DNA from: Ornithinimicrobium faecis
GTDB taxonomy: Bacteria > Actinomycetota > Actinomycetes > Actinomycetales > Dermatophilaceae
Direction of reading: 5' to 3'
DNA: 64,000 bases
NCBI RefSeq assembly: GCF_023923225.1
Contig: NZ_CP099489.1
Span: forward strand, 310,001-374,000
Shown here: piece by piece, positions 15,366 to 22,173 of the stretch
How positions within the stretch are numbered: the first letter of the stretch is position 1
Layout: each line of letters starts with the position of its first letter
Notes under the pieces: model-generated
The model's input: only the letters and a program-made list of their open reading frames with translations
The model's database searches: none
What the model was told of the DNA's origin: nothing
Program-made: the position numbers and the translations under genes

Positions 15366-16616
15366 ATGGCAGGACTTCTCACCAAGCTCGTGATCGGCGC
15401 CGTGGGTGTCGCAGCGGTGACGACCGGGGCAGTGCAGGTGCTGGCAGGGCCCCTCGAGGCGAGCGCCGGAGGGTCCGTGGAGGCCGCTGTGGTCAAGGTC
15501 GTGGACGGTGACACCCTTGATGTGGAGTATGGCGACGGGGTTCACCGCGTCCGGCTGCTCAATGTCGATGCCCCTGAGAGCAAGGACCCGAATCGGCCGG
15601 TCGAGTGCCTTGGGCAGGCCGCCGCCGAGTTCTTGGCCGACCAACTCCCCATCGGCAGCGAGGTGACCCTGCAGTTCGACGCGGACGTGCTCGACCCCTA
15701 TGAGCGTGAGCTCGCCGGTGTCTTTCGCGACGACGTTCTGATCAACGCCGAGATTGCACGTGCCGGGTTGGGTGTTCCCGTCTACTTCGCACCCAACAAG
15801 CGCTTCCTGCCCCAGGTGGAGAGCGCCCATGACGAGTCTCAGGCCAACCAGGTGGGTCTGTATGACTCTGCCGCTGAGTGCTCGCTCCCGGCCCAGCTGG
15901 AGACGCTCCAGAGTGCGGACGAGCAACTGACAGACAGCGCGCCCACGCAGGAGGCGACCGCGACGCAGATCGCGGCCTATCTCGAGGAGATTGAGGGACA
16001 CCGAGGTGAGGCGGCGGCGCTGCTCGCGCTGCTCGGAGGTGACCAGACCCTGGTCCCCCTCGCCGGCTACACAGCCGAGGAGATCATGGCGATGACAGCC
16101 AGGGTGCACGACTGGGACGGTCGGTGGGCGAAGGCACAGGAGACGTGGGGCGAGCAACACGGTCAGGTGATGGAGCGGGAGGCTGAGGAGAAGGCGCAGC
16201 GAGAAGCGGAGGAGCAGGCGCAGCGCGAGGCAGAGAAGAAGCGGAAGGCTGAGGAGAAGGCACAGCGGGAAGCCGAGGAGCAGCGGGAGGCCGAGGAGAA
16301 GGCACAGCAGGCAGCCGAGGAGCAGGCGCAGCGAGAAGCGGAGGAGAGGCGGCAGGCAGAGGAGGAGTCCCGGAGGCAGACCCCGACGCCGGCCCCCGCA
16401 CCTGCTCCGGCCCCCGCACCTGCTCCGGTTCCTGCTCCGGCCCCTGCACCTGCTCCAGCACCGGCGCCCGCCCCCGCTCCGGAGCCGGCACCGGTCCGTC
16501 CCGGCGCGGGCTACACCGGCTGCCGTGACTACAGCAAGCCAGGTCCGTACTTCGATGACAAGGGGCGGGGCTACATGCCCATCGACTGCAAGACCAAGGC
16601 TCCCCTCGTGCCGTGA
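15366..16616 (+). CDS. Secreted thermonuclease (SNase-like) protein with coiled coil and Pro/Ala stalk
   Basis: A 416-residue exported protein. A hydrophobic N-terminus (about 5-28) is a signal peptide or anchor. The staphylococcal-nuclease domain (about 38-170) has VVDGDTLDVEYGDGVHRVRLLNVDAPE, YERELAGVF and AEIARAGLG, with the Asp, Arg and Glu positions expected for Ca-dependent nuclease. Residues about 265-340 are a charged helix made of repeated EAEEKAQRE-type units, predicted coiled coil. A Pro-Ala stalk (about 342-380) leads to a 35-residue end with two cysteines (GCRDYSKPGPYFDDKGRGYM, then DCKTKAPL). The SD GAGG is at 15353-15356 for ATG 15366; ATG 15357 is too close to it. Likely a cell-surface nuclease. 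Confidence 0.85.
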   Translation: MAGLLTKLVIGAVGVAAVTTGAVQVLAGPLEASAGGSVEAAVVKVVDGDTLDVEYGDGVHRVRLLNVDAPESKDPNRPVECLGQAAAEFLADQLPIGSEVTLQFDADVLDPYERELAGVFRDDVLINAEIARAGLGVPVYFAPNKRFLPQVESAHDESQANQVGLYDSAAECSLPAQLETLQSADEQLTDSAPTQEATATQIAAYLEEIEGHRGEAAALLALLGGDQTLVPLAGYTAEEIMAMTARVHDWDGRWAKAQETWGEQHGQVMEREAEEKAQREAEEQAQREAEKKRKAEEKAQREAEEQREAEEKAQQAAEEQAQREAEERRQAEEESRRQTPTPAPAPAPAPAPAPVPAPAPAPAPAPAPAPAPEPAPVRPGAGYTGCRDYSKPGPYFDDKGRGYMPIDCKTKAPLVP

Positions 16617-16690
16617 CCCTGGTGGGGTCGCAATCCCGCCACGGGTGAGGTGACTGCCACGCGGAGCTGGCACCTCGGCATACTCAAGGG

Positions 16691-17146
16691 ATGCCAGCCC
16701 ACCCGGAGGACGTCGCCCACGGCTTCGCGCAGGCCTGGGGCCGTGGTGACGCCGACGCGATCGCGGCTCTGTTTGCCGACGACGCAGACTTCGTCAATGT
16801 CGTCGGTTTCTGGTGGACCCGGCGCGAGCAGATCCGGCACAACCACGCCTACGGGTTCGAGCACATTTTCCCGGGCAGCACGATGACGATCGAGAGACAG
16901 CGTGTGCGCGACCTCGGTGACACCGCGGTGGTGCACGCCCTGTGGCGGATCGATGGCCAGCGCGCACCGTCGACAGCCAGGCGGCAGGCGGACCCGGGGG
17001 CGCGTCGAGGCATCTTCACCTTCGTCGTCCACCGTGGGGACGATGGTGCGTGGCTGGCCGTCGCGGCACAGAACACCGACATCGTCCCCGGCGCACAGAC
17101 CCTCCTGGCCGACGATTCGGGTCTGCGGCCGACGCGTTATGACTGA
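16691..17146 (+). CDS. SgcJ/EcaC-type NTF2-like protein
   Basis: A 151-residue protein with the cone-shaped NTF2/SnoaL fold. The start HPEDVAHGFAQAWGRGDADAIAALFADDADFVNVVGFWWTRREQI is the typical opening helices and first strands of the SgcJ/EcaC (DUF4440-like) family, and a middle TMTIERQRVRDLGDTAVVHALWRI is the central sheet. Members are often annotated as oxidoreductases, but most have no tested activity. A GAGGTG...CACCTC hairpin lies just upstream (about 16647-16680). It stands alone between the nuclease and membrane protein genes. Function unknown. Confidence 0.8.
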   Translation: MPAHPEDVAHGFAQAWGRGDADAIAALFADDADFVNVVGFWWTRREQIRHNHAYGFEHIFPGSTMTIERQRVRDLGDTAVVHALWRIDGQRAPSTARRQADPGARRGIFTFVVHRGDDGAWLAVAAQNTDIVPGAQTLLADDSGLRPTRYD

Positions 17147-17194
17147 TCCGGCCCGCACGAACCGTCAGGGCGGCTGGGATCTGCTCACCCTCGC

Positions 17195-17200
17195 TACAGT
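17195..17200 (+). promoter_or_regulatory. -10 hexamer TACAGT for the membrane protein gene
   Basis: TACAGT ends 8 nt before ATG 17209 with no Shine-Dalgarno sequence, consistent with a leaderless message. It also argues against the in-frame TTG at 17200. Confidence 0.4.
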
Positions 17201-17208
17201 TGCGCACG

Positions 17209-18603
17209 ATGAGTGAGCAGACCCGGCGGGCGGGACCCCCGCGCAAGGACCCCGCGGGCCAGGACCCGGTGGGTCTGCGCGAGTCCGCCGGACTCGTGCG
17301 CGGCGCGACTGCGCTGCTGGCGCGGCACTGGCTGCCACTGCTCGCGATCGCGGCCGCGAGCCTGCTGGTCCACGAGCTGATCTCCCGCCTTGCCGTGGCA
17401 GCCGGGGTCGTGGGTGCCGTGCCCGGGTTCCTCACCCTGGCGCTGGTCCCGATCGTGAGCCTGGCCGCGCTCGTGGGGATGCTGCTCGTCGTGCGCAGTC
17501 GGGAGGCCCGCCGCACCGGCCTGTGGGGTGTGGTGGCCGCCGCGGGCAGCGTGCTCGTGCCGTTCCTGGTGGTCTATGAGAGCCGCGGTGACCTGCGTGC
17601 CGACCTGATCGACTATGCACGGGGCACGTTGTATGAACAGCTCGGCACCGAGACAGAAATCATCGGTATGCCGCAGATCGCCTCCTGGCTCGTGCTCGGC
17701 ATCGTCATCGCTGCCCTCATCGTCCGGGCCGTCGGCGCTCGCCTCGCCAGCGACCCCCGGGTGGGTCCTGCGGAAGGCCCGCGGCGCAGCCTGCTGCACG
17801 TCGTGGCCGGTTATGCCGAGGCGGTGTGGATGACGCTCGGTGCCTGGGTCCTGGCCGGTGTGCTCACGGGGCTGGCTGCCTGGTGGTCGGGCCGTGCGCT
17901 CGCCCAGGCGATCTCAGAGGGCTGGGCCCGGGTGCGCGTGAACCTGCCCAGCCTCGGTGCCATCGGAGACTGGATTGTCAGCGCGGTGCCGGTGGTGACC
18001 GATGCCGTGGTGACCGGCCTGGTGGTCCCGATCTCGATGCTCACGATCGCCGTGATCGTCTATGGCCTGCAGGTCGCCGACACCGTCAGCCCTCACGACG
18101 TGGTCAAGGCCGTCCGCCGCGGCCGCTGGACCGCGCTGACCCGTCGGGTGGGAGACGCTCCACTGCGGCAGGCCTGGCGCCGACTCTCGGACACCGAGGG
18201 CCGTTTCGGGGCGCTCGCGGGCGGGCTCGCCCTGGTGCTGCGCTCGGCGTTCGCCCCGGTGCTCGCCTATTGCATGCTGTTCACGCTGCTTGCCCAGGCC
18301 GACGTGGTGGTGTGGTGGCTGGCCCGCCTGGTGCTGGGCTGGCGCCCCGAGCTGGTCTGGGACGCGCTTCTCGTGCCGCTCGGGGGGATCTCGGAGCTGA
18401 TCACCCTGGTGCTGACGGTCGTGCTCACTGCGGTGTTTGCCGACCGTCTGCTGATGCGGTTCGGTGCGGCCGGGCAGTTGCGTGTCCGGCCCCGGCGTCA
18501 GGGCACCGGCAGCTCGATGAACTCCGCGGGTGGGAACTCGCGGGCGTCGACGCGCACCGAGTCCAGCGCGGCGTCGACCGGGACGAGCACCAGCACCGAC
18601 TGA
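17209..18603 (+). CDS. Polytopic membrane protein of unknown function; 3' end overlaps a convergent gene
   Basis: A 464-residue protein with about eight hydrophobic segments (roughly at residues 40-60, 68-95, 105-122, 155-175, 205-230, 255-290, 345-370 and 395-425) and short loops. I do not recognise its family. The last 35 residues (from GTGSSMNSAGG to the end) are Ser/Thr-rich and low in complexity. They are encoded by the strand opposite the 3' end of the gene at 18498-19058, so the reading frames overlap tail to tail by 106 bp. The conserved part probably ends near residue 430. The facing operon of three exported proteins may be functionally linked. ATG 17209 was chosen from the -10 position. 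Confidence 0.7.
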   Translation: MSEQTRRAGPPRKDPAGQDPVGLRESAGLVRGATALLARHWLPLLAIAAASLLVHELISRLAVAAGVVGAVPGFLTLALVPIVSLAALVGMLLVVRSREARRTGLWGVVAAAGSVLVPFLVVYESRGDLRADLIDYARGTLYEQLGTETEIIGMPQIASWLVLGIVIAALIVRAVGARLASDPRVGPAEGPRRSLLHVVAGYAEAVWMTLGAWVLAGVLTGLAAWWSGRALAQAISEGWARVRVNLPSLGAIGDWIVSAVPVVTDAVVTGLVVPISMLTIAVIVYGLQVADTVSPHDVVKAVRRGRWTALTRRVGDAPLRQAWRRLSDTEGRFGALAGGLALVLRSAFAPVLAYCMLFTLLAQADVVVWWLARLVLGWRPELVWDALLVPLGGISELITLVLTVVLTAVFADRLLMRFGAAGQLRVRPRRQGTGSSMNSAGGNSRASTRTESSAASTGTSTSTD

Positions 18604-19058
18604 CTGGCCGGCACCGGGTCCTCCTCCGGGTCCGAGGTGCCACACATCAGCGACGAGTCAAACGCATCGTCACGGGGCACCTCGGCGCCGGCCAGGAACA
18701 GCCGGCCCTGCGTGTCGCGAACCTGCACCTCGCACGTGCTCAGCTCCGTGGGGGTCGCGGCGTCGACCGTGAAGTCCAGCGCGAGGAACTCGAAGCCGTC
18801 TGGAGGTGCCTCTTCGTCCACGATCGGCACCGTGTCGGCTCCGTCGAGCCGCACACTAACGGTGTCCAGGCTCGCCCATCCCTGGCCATCCGGCCCGACC
18901 GCAACGTTCTGTCCGAAGGCCCACCAGGCCTCACGTGCCTGCTCGCTGGCGAACCAGCCCCACCCGGAGAGTGAGAGCACCAGGACGACAGCGGCGACGA
19001 TGGTCGAGCGGCGGCCATGTCCTGAGCGGCGGGCCTGTCCCGACTGCTGCCTGCTCAT
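18498..19058 (-). CDS. Membrane-anchored exported protein of unknown function (third gene of coupled operon)
   Basis: A 186-residue protein. A basic N-terminus (SGQARRSGHGRR) and one hydrophobic segment (about 18-36, STIVAAVVLVLSLSGWGWFA) form a signal anchor. The rest is an extracellular beta-rich domain with two cysteines (STCEVQVRD and LMCGTSD), which could form a disulfide. The pattern FEFLALDFTVDAATPTELSTCEVQVRDTQGRLF resembles DUF4352-like immunoglobulin-type domains, though I would not assign it firmly. Its ATG overlaps the stop of the preceding gene as ATGA. The 3' end overlaps the convergent membrane protein gene by 106 bp. Confidence 0.7.
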   Translation of the reverse strand: MSRQQSGQARRSGHGRRSTIVAAVVLVLSLSGWGWFASEQAREAWWAFGQNVAVGPDGQGWASLDTVSVRLDGADTVPIVDEEAPPDGFEFLALDFTVDAATPTELSTCEVQVRDTQGRLFLAGAEVPRDDAFDSSLMCGTSDPEEDPVPASQSVLVLVPVDAALDSVRVDAREFPPAEFIELPVP

Positions 19059-19615
19059 CGCTCACCCTCGGCCAACACGGTCGCGGTCTCCAGGGTCAGC
19101 GGCTCGGAGACGGTGCTCACGGTGAGCGGGACCTGCAGGACCGCGGCGGGGCGCTCCGTGTGGGGACTCTCGGGGCGGAACTCCAGCGTGAGGCCGTCGA
19201 CCGTGTCCTCAGGCACCTCGAACAACAGCGTGCCGCGCAGCCAGATGTCCGGTCCGGCATCCCAGACCCGTGCGTCCGAGCTGAAGCCCGAGGGCTCCAC
19301 GAACTCCCGGCCGTCCCCGTCGATGAGCACGACCTCCTCGGGGGCGCCCCAGGCATCCGTGGTGGCATAGGACAGGTCGACCACCACGAACGCCCCGGGG
19401 CTGGTCACCAGGTCGCGGTCATCGAGCTGGTCGGAGGTCCTGGCGCCGTGCACGTGGACCCGGAAGTTGCCGACGGTGCTGTCGGCGCCCTCCTCACCGC
19501 GCTCCACCGTGTGCCAGCCGGTGGCGATGAAGTTGGCGTCGATCGCGTTGGCCCCCGCGCCGACCGCGATGGCAGCGACAAGCATCGCAGCGGCCGCCCA
19601 CGTCCGACGCCTCAC
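19055..19615 (-). CDS. Membrane-anchored exported protein of unknown function (second gene of coupled operon)
   Basis: A 186-residue protein of the same layout as its downstream neighbour: a basic start (VRRRTWAAAAML), one hydrophobic anchor (about 5-22) and a beta-rich outside domain with AFVVVDLSYATTDAWGAPEEVVLIDGDGREF. It has no cysteines. GTG 19615 overlaps the previous stop as GTGA. An upstream extension of the frame to 19795 would overlap the first gene by 180 bp, so it was rejected. The three proteins look like paralogues or parts of one surface complex; this is inference from layout. Confidence 0.7.
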   Translation of the reverse strand: MRRRTWAAAAMLVAAIAVGAGANAIDANFIATGWHTVERGEEGADSTVGNFRVHVHGARTSDQLDDRDLVTSPGAFVVVDLSYATTDAWGAPEEVVLIDGDGREFVEPSGFSSDARVWDAGPDIWLRGTLLFEVPEDTVDGLTLEFRPESPHTERPAAVLQVPLTVSTVSEPLTLETATVLAEGER

Positions 19616-20244
19616 TCGTCCTCCTCCTCGAGGATGGCGGCCGGGGCCTCGGTCAGGGGAAGGTCCACGTAGAACGCATCGGGAGTGGCGCGCCAGGTGT
19701 GGAAGCCGGCCTCGATGTTCCACAGGGTCCAGGCCGTCTCGTTCATGGTGAGCGTCAGCTCGTCGGGTGGCTCCGCCAGGTCGGTGGTCCGCCACAGGAG
19801 CGCGACCTCATAGGTGACTCCCGGCTGGGCGTATCCCAGGCGGCTGCCGGTGTCCAGGCGCAGCACCTCGTTGGGGTTGGCGCGGTCCACGGACACCCCG
19901 GCGGGCAGCTCGAACGTCTGGTCACTGAAGTCTGCGCTGATCGGCTCCGTGCCCTGATTGGTGATCTGCACGAGGGCACCCACCCAGCGCTCGCCCTCCT
20001 CCAGGCTCCCGGCGTCGACCAGCTCGGACGTGAAATAGGACCGCGGCACCACCTGATAGGCACCCGTGTCGGTCACGGCCCCCGGCTCCACCTCGCGCGG
20101 GGGCGGGTCCGCGGGCTGGAGGCCGCCAGAGGCGGCCGCCACCACCGGGACCAGCAGCACGAGTGAGAGCAGGAGGCGGCGTGGCCAGGTGGCGAGCAGG
20201 AAGGCCAGCGCTGTGCGCGCGGTGATCCCGCCGGGCTCAGTCAC
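19612..20244 (-). CDS. Membrane-anchored exported protein of unknown function (first gene of coupled operon)
   Basis: A 210-residue protein with a membrane anchor at about residues 10-36 (FLLATWPRRLLLSLVLLVPVVAAA), then an extracellular domain with YQVVPRSYFTSELVDAG, WVGALVQITNQGTEPISADF and a C-terminal acidic tail (ILEEEDE). The ITNQG... strand is like that of DUF4352-type telokin folds. TAATCT (20251-20256 on the opposite strand) is a -10 hexamer that abuts GTG 20250, so translation more likely begins at GTG 20244, six bases after it. This is the promoter-proximal gene of the three-gene unit. Family unknown. Confidence 0.68.
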   Translation of the reverse strand: MTEPGGITARTALAFLLATWPRRLLLSLVLLVPVVAAASGGLQPADPPPREVEPGAVTDTGAYQVVPRSYFTSELVDAGSLEEGERWVGALVQITNQGTEPISADFSDQTFELPAGVSVDRANPNEVLRLDTGSRLGYAQPGVTYEVALLWRTTDLAEPPDELTLTMNETAWTLWNIEAGFHTWRATPDAFYVDLPLTEAPAAILEEEDE

Positions 20245-20301
20245 GGGCACAGATTAACGTGTCGACGGCTGGCGAAAGCTGTCGGCGGCCGAAGAGAGCG
20301 A

Positions 20302-20336
20302 AACGGCGCCGACCCCACGCGGGGATCGACGCCGTT
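20302..20336 (-). terminator. Terminator after the 20367-20966 lipoprotein gene
   Basis: AACGGCGTCGATCCCC and GGGGTCGGCGCCGTT form a 15-16 bp stem with a GCGT loop on the minus strand; the two non-Watson-Crick positions are G-U pairs there but A-C on the plus strand. This shows it serves leftward transcription. Confidence 0.8.
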
Positions 20337-20366
20337 GCTGTTCCGGGGAACACGCTCAGCTGAGCA

Positions 20367-20966
20367 TCAGCCCGCGCAGGCGGTCTCCAGCTCGGCCTGG
20401 GCGTCAGCGGAGGCCTGGGTGTCGATCTCCGGGAGGGTGATGGTGCCCGCCTCGGCGTCGACCACGTCCTCGCTGCCCTCGTTGACCAGGTCGACGACCT
20501 CGGCGAACGGGGCGTTGACCGTCGTGATCAGGGCGGAGATGTCCTCCGGTGCCTCCTCGGCGGTGGTGTCCAGGCGGCTCTTCAGCAGCATGAGCTCCGA
20601 GTAGGCCACGGTGTCCGCGACCTCACCGGCGTCCAGGGCCGAGCGGGCGGCCTCGGCGCGGTCGGCCAGCGGGCCGCCCTCGGTGAAGAACTCGTTGCAG
20701 GCCGGCTCGCTGAACTCGCCGCCTGCAGCCTCGGTCTCGCCAGCGGCGTCGCCGGTCTCAGCAGCGGCGTCGCCGGTCTCAGCAGCGGCGTCGTCGGTCG
20801 CGCCGCCCATGTCGCCGGTCTCGGCCGCCTCGTCGGTGGTCTCCTCGGTGCCCTCGTCGGCGCTCGCCTCGGAGGTGGTGGCCTCCTCCGGCTCGTCCTC
20901 GGCGCTGCAGGCGCCCAGGGCCAGGGTCGCCGTCATGGCCAGTGCGACCACGCTGAACTTCTTCAT
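20367..20966 (-). CDS. Putative lipoprotein with acidic Thr/Glu/Ala-rich linker
   Basis: A 199-residue lipoprotein. The signal MKKFSVVALAMTATLALGAC has a lipobox LGAC with Cys20 as the lipidated residue. A low-complexity acidic region (about 21-88) includes tandem AAAETGD units. The folded part (about 88-199) has CNEFFTEGGPLADRAEAARSALDAG, a helical start, and a second and third cysteine (PACNEF and the near-terminal TACAG) that may pair. I do not know the family. GAGGAGC precedes the ATG. It is followed by a strong terminator, so it is monocistronic and separate from the coupled operon downstream. Confidence 0.78.
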   Translation of the reverse strand: MKKFSVVALAMTATLALGACSAEDEPEEATTSEASADEGTEETTDEAAETGDMGGATDDAAAETGDAAAETGDAAGETEAAGGEFSEPACNEFFTEGGPLADRAEAARSALDAGEVADTVAYSELMLLKSRLDTTAEEAPEDISALITTVNAPFAEVVDLVNEGSEDVVDAEAGTITLPEIDTQASADAQAELETACAG

Positions 20967-21113
20967 CTTCGTTGCTCCTCTAGTTGTCCACGGACCCGGG
21001 TGAGCGCAGGTGCAAAAGGAGGCCTACAGGTCGTCCAGTGCACGCGGCGACATTGACCCGGGCGGACACTCCCAGCGGCTCGCCAGGACGTGTCATTTCT
21101 TATCTTGCGACAA

Positions 21114-21130
21114 TTGCTTACCCAAAGCAA
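21114..21130 (-). promoter_or_regulatory. Dyad TTGCTT-N5-AAGCAA in an AT-rich patch upstream of the lipoprotein gene
   Basis: Perfect 6 bp arms flank ACCCA. The surrounding 21095-21135 stretch is the most AT-rich part of the 308 bp gap 20967-21274, and leftward GATAAG lies next to it. It may be the promoter region or an operator of the lipoprotein gene. The rest of the gap holds the family 2 repeats and nothing coding. Confidence 0.35.
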
Positions 21131-21184
21131 CTTGGTTTGAGCCAGTGGTTGGGAAAAACCGATCACAGCAGGATCGCGCGGGCC

Positions 21185-21255
21185 GCGGCGTGCGAAACCT
21201 CTACGAAAATCCGGGTGGGACGTACGAAACCTCTATCAAAATGCGGGGGGAGTTG
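21185..21255. repeat. Family 2 tandem repeat, two units 32 bp apart
   Basis: CGAAACCTCTACGAAAAT starts at 21193 and CGAAACCTCTATCAAAAT at 21225, exactly 32 bp apart; the second is preceded by GTA. The pair lies about 25-80 bp beyond the stop codon of the leftward gene at 21275-22147. Confidence 0.85.
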
Positions 21256-21274
21256 CACACCCCTGGAACGTGGG

Positions 21275-22147
21275 TCAGGGCGTGAAGGCGATGGCGTCCA
21301 GGACCCGCACGGCGAGGGCCTCGTCACCGACGACGGAGTATGCCGTGTCACCGGTCGAGCGTCGACCTGCGGCTCGGCGCCCGATGGCCTCGGTGGACAG
21401 GCTGATCGTCGTGGTGGGGTCGTCCTCCGAGTGAACCGAGACGCCCATGCCGCTCTCGCTCTCCCCGGTGAACAACTGGTGATAGGTCGCCTTGCCGTGC
21501 TCGTCGTGGCTCACCCGCACGCCCGTCCGTGCGGTCACCGGGCCGGTGCTCTCCAGGATCACCGTCTGGCCGTCGGCCATCTCGACGGTGCTCACCAGTT
21601 GCGCGAAGTAGTTCACCAGGCCGTTGACGAAGGTCGAGGCCGCGGGGGAGTCGAGGTCCCCCAGCCGGCCCAGGGCCTCGCGGATGTCCTGTTCGTGGAC
21701 CCAGATGTCCTGGTGGCGCAACTTCAGCAACCCGCTGAGTTTCCTGGTTGAGCCCATGGGGGCGCGGACCTCGGTCTCCAGCGTCAGGTCCGGGTTGGCC
21801 AGCGTCGCCAGTCGCTTCTGCAGCAGCCCCTCCAACTCGGCCACGACCTCCGCGCCGGGGACCTCCCGGCGGGCCTGCACCCCCTGCTCCATCCACGCCG
21901 CGAACTCGTGGTGCACGTGCTCGAGGTGGCTGACGTCCACGTCAGGGTTCTCGCCGCCCTCGAGATAGTGCTCGACGGCAGCGACATGGGCGATGTGGTC
22001 CTGCACGCTCCAGCCGGGACACGAGGTGGGCGCGGCGAAGTCCTCCGGGGAGCACGCGTGCCCCAGGTCCAGCACCGCCCGCAGGGTCTGGGCGTAGCCG
22101 TCGATGAGTCCGGCAAGGTCCCGTGGCGGAGCAGGATGGATGGGCAT
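21275..22147 (-). CDS. DinB-fold maleylpyruvate isomerase N-terminal family protein (TIGR03083 type)
   Basis: A 290-residue protein with an N-terminal four-helix DinB-like domain (about 10-160) of the mycothiol-dependent maleylpyruvate isomerase family. The metal-binding histidines are placed in CPGWSVQDHIAHV (about 43-55) and RHQDIWVHEQDIREAL (about 148-163). The C-terminal domain (about 190-290, VRVSHDEHGKATYHQLFTG to the end) is of the SCP2/MDMPI C-terminal type. Members are thought to use mycothiol as cofactor, which fits an actinobacterium. The reaction here is unknown. Family 2 repeats follow the stop. Confidence 0.85.
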   Translation of the reverse strand: MPIHPAPPRDLAGLIDGYAQTLRAVLDLGHACSPEDFAAPTSCPGWSVQDHIAHVAAVEHYLEGGENPDVDVSHLEHVHHEFAAWMEQGVQARREVPGAEVVAELEGLLQKRLATLANPDLTLETEVRAPMGSTRKLSGLLKLRHQDIWVHEQDIREALGRLGDLDSPAASTFVNGLVNYFAQLVSTVEMADGQTVILESTGPVTARTGVRVSHDEHGKATYHQLFTGESESGMGVSVHSEDDPTTTISLSTEAIGRRAAGRRSTGDTAYSVVGDEALAVRVLDAIAFTP

Positions 22148-22161
22148 GCAGCGAGCCTACC

Positions 22162-22167
22162 TAGCAT
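22162..22167 (+). promoter_or_regulatory. -10 hexamer TAGCAT for copD-ctaG
   Basis: TAGCAT ends 6 nt before GTG 22174, with no Shine-Dalgarno sequence between; probable leaderless transcript divergent from the DinB-fold gene. Confidence 0.4.
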
Positions 22168-22173
22168 GGGGGT

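Noticed and set aside
16084..16491. Proline-rich minus-strand protein opposite the nuclease coiled coil
   Set aside because: It is the antisense of the repeated EAEEKAQRE coding region and has no start signal.
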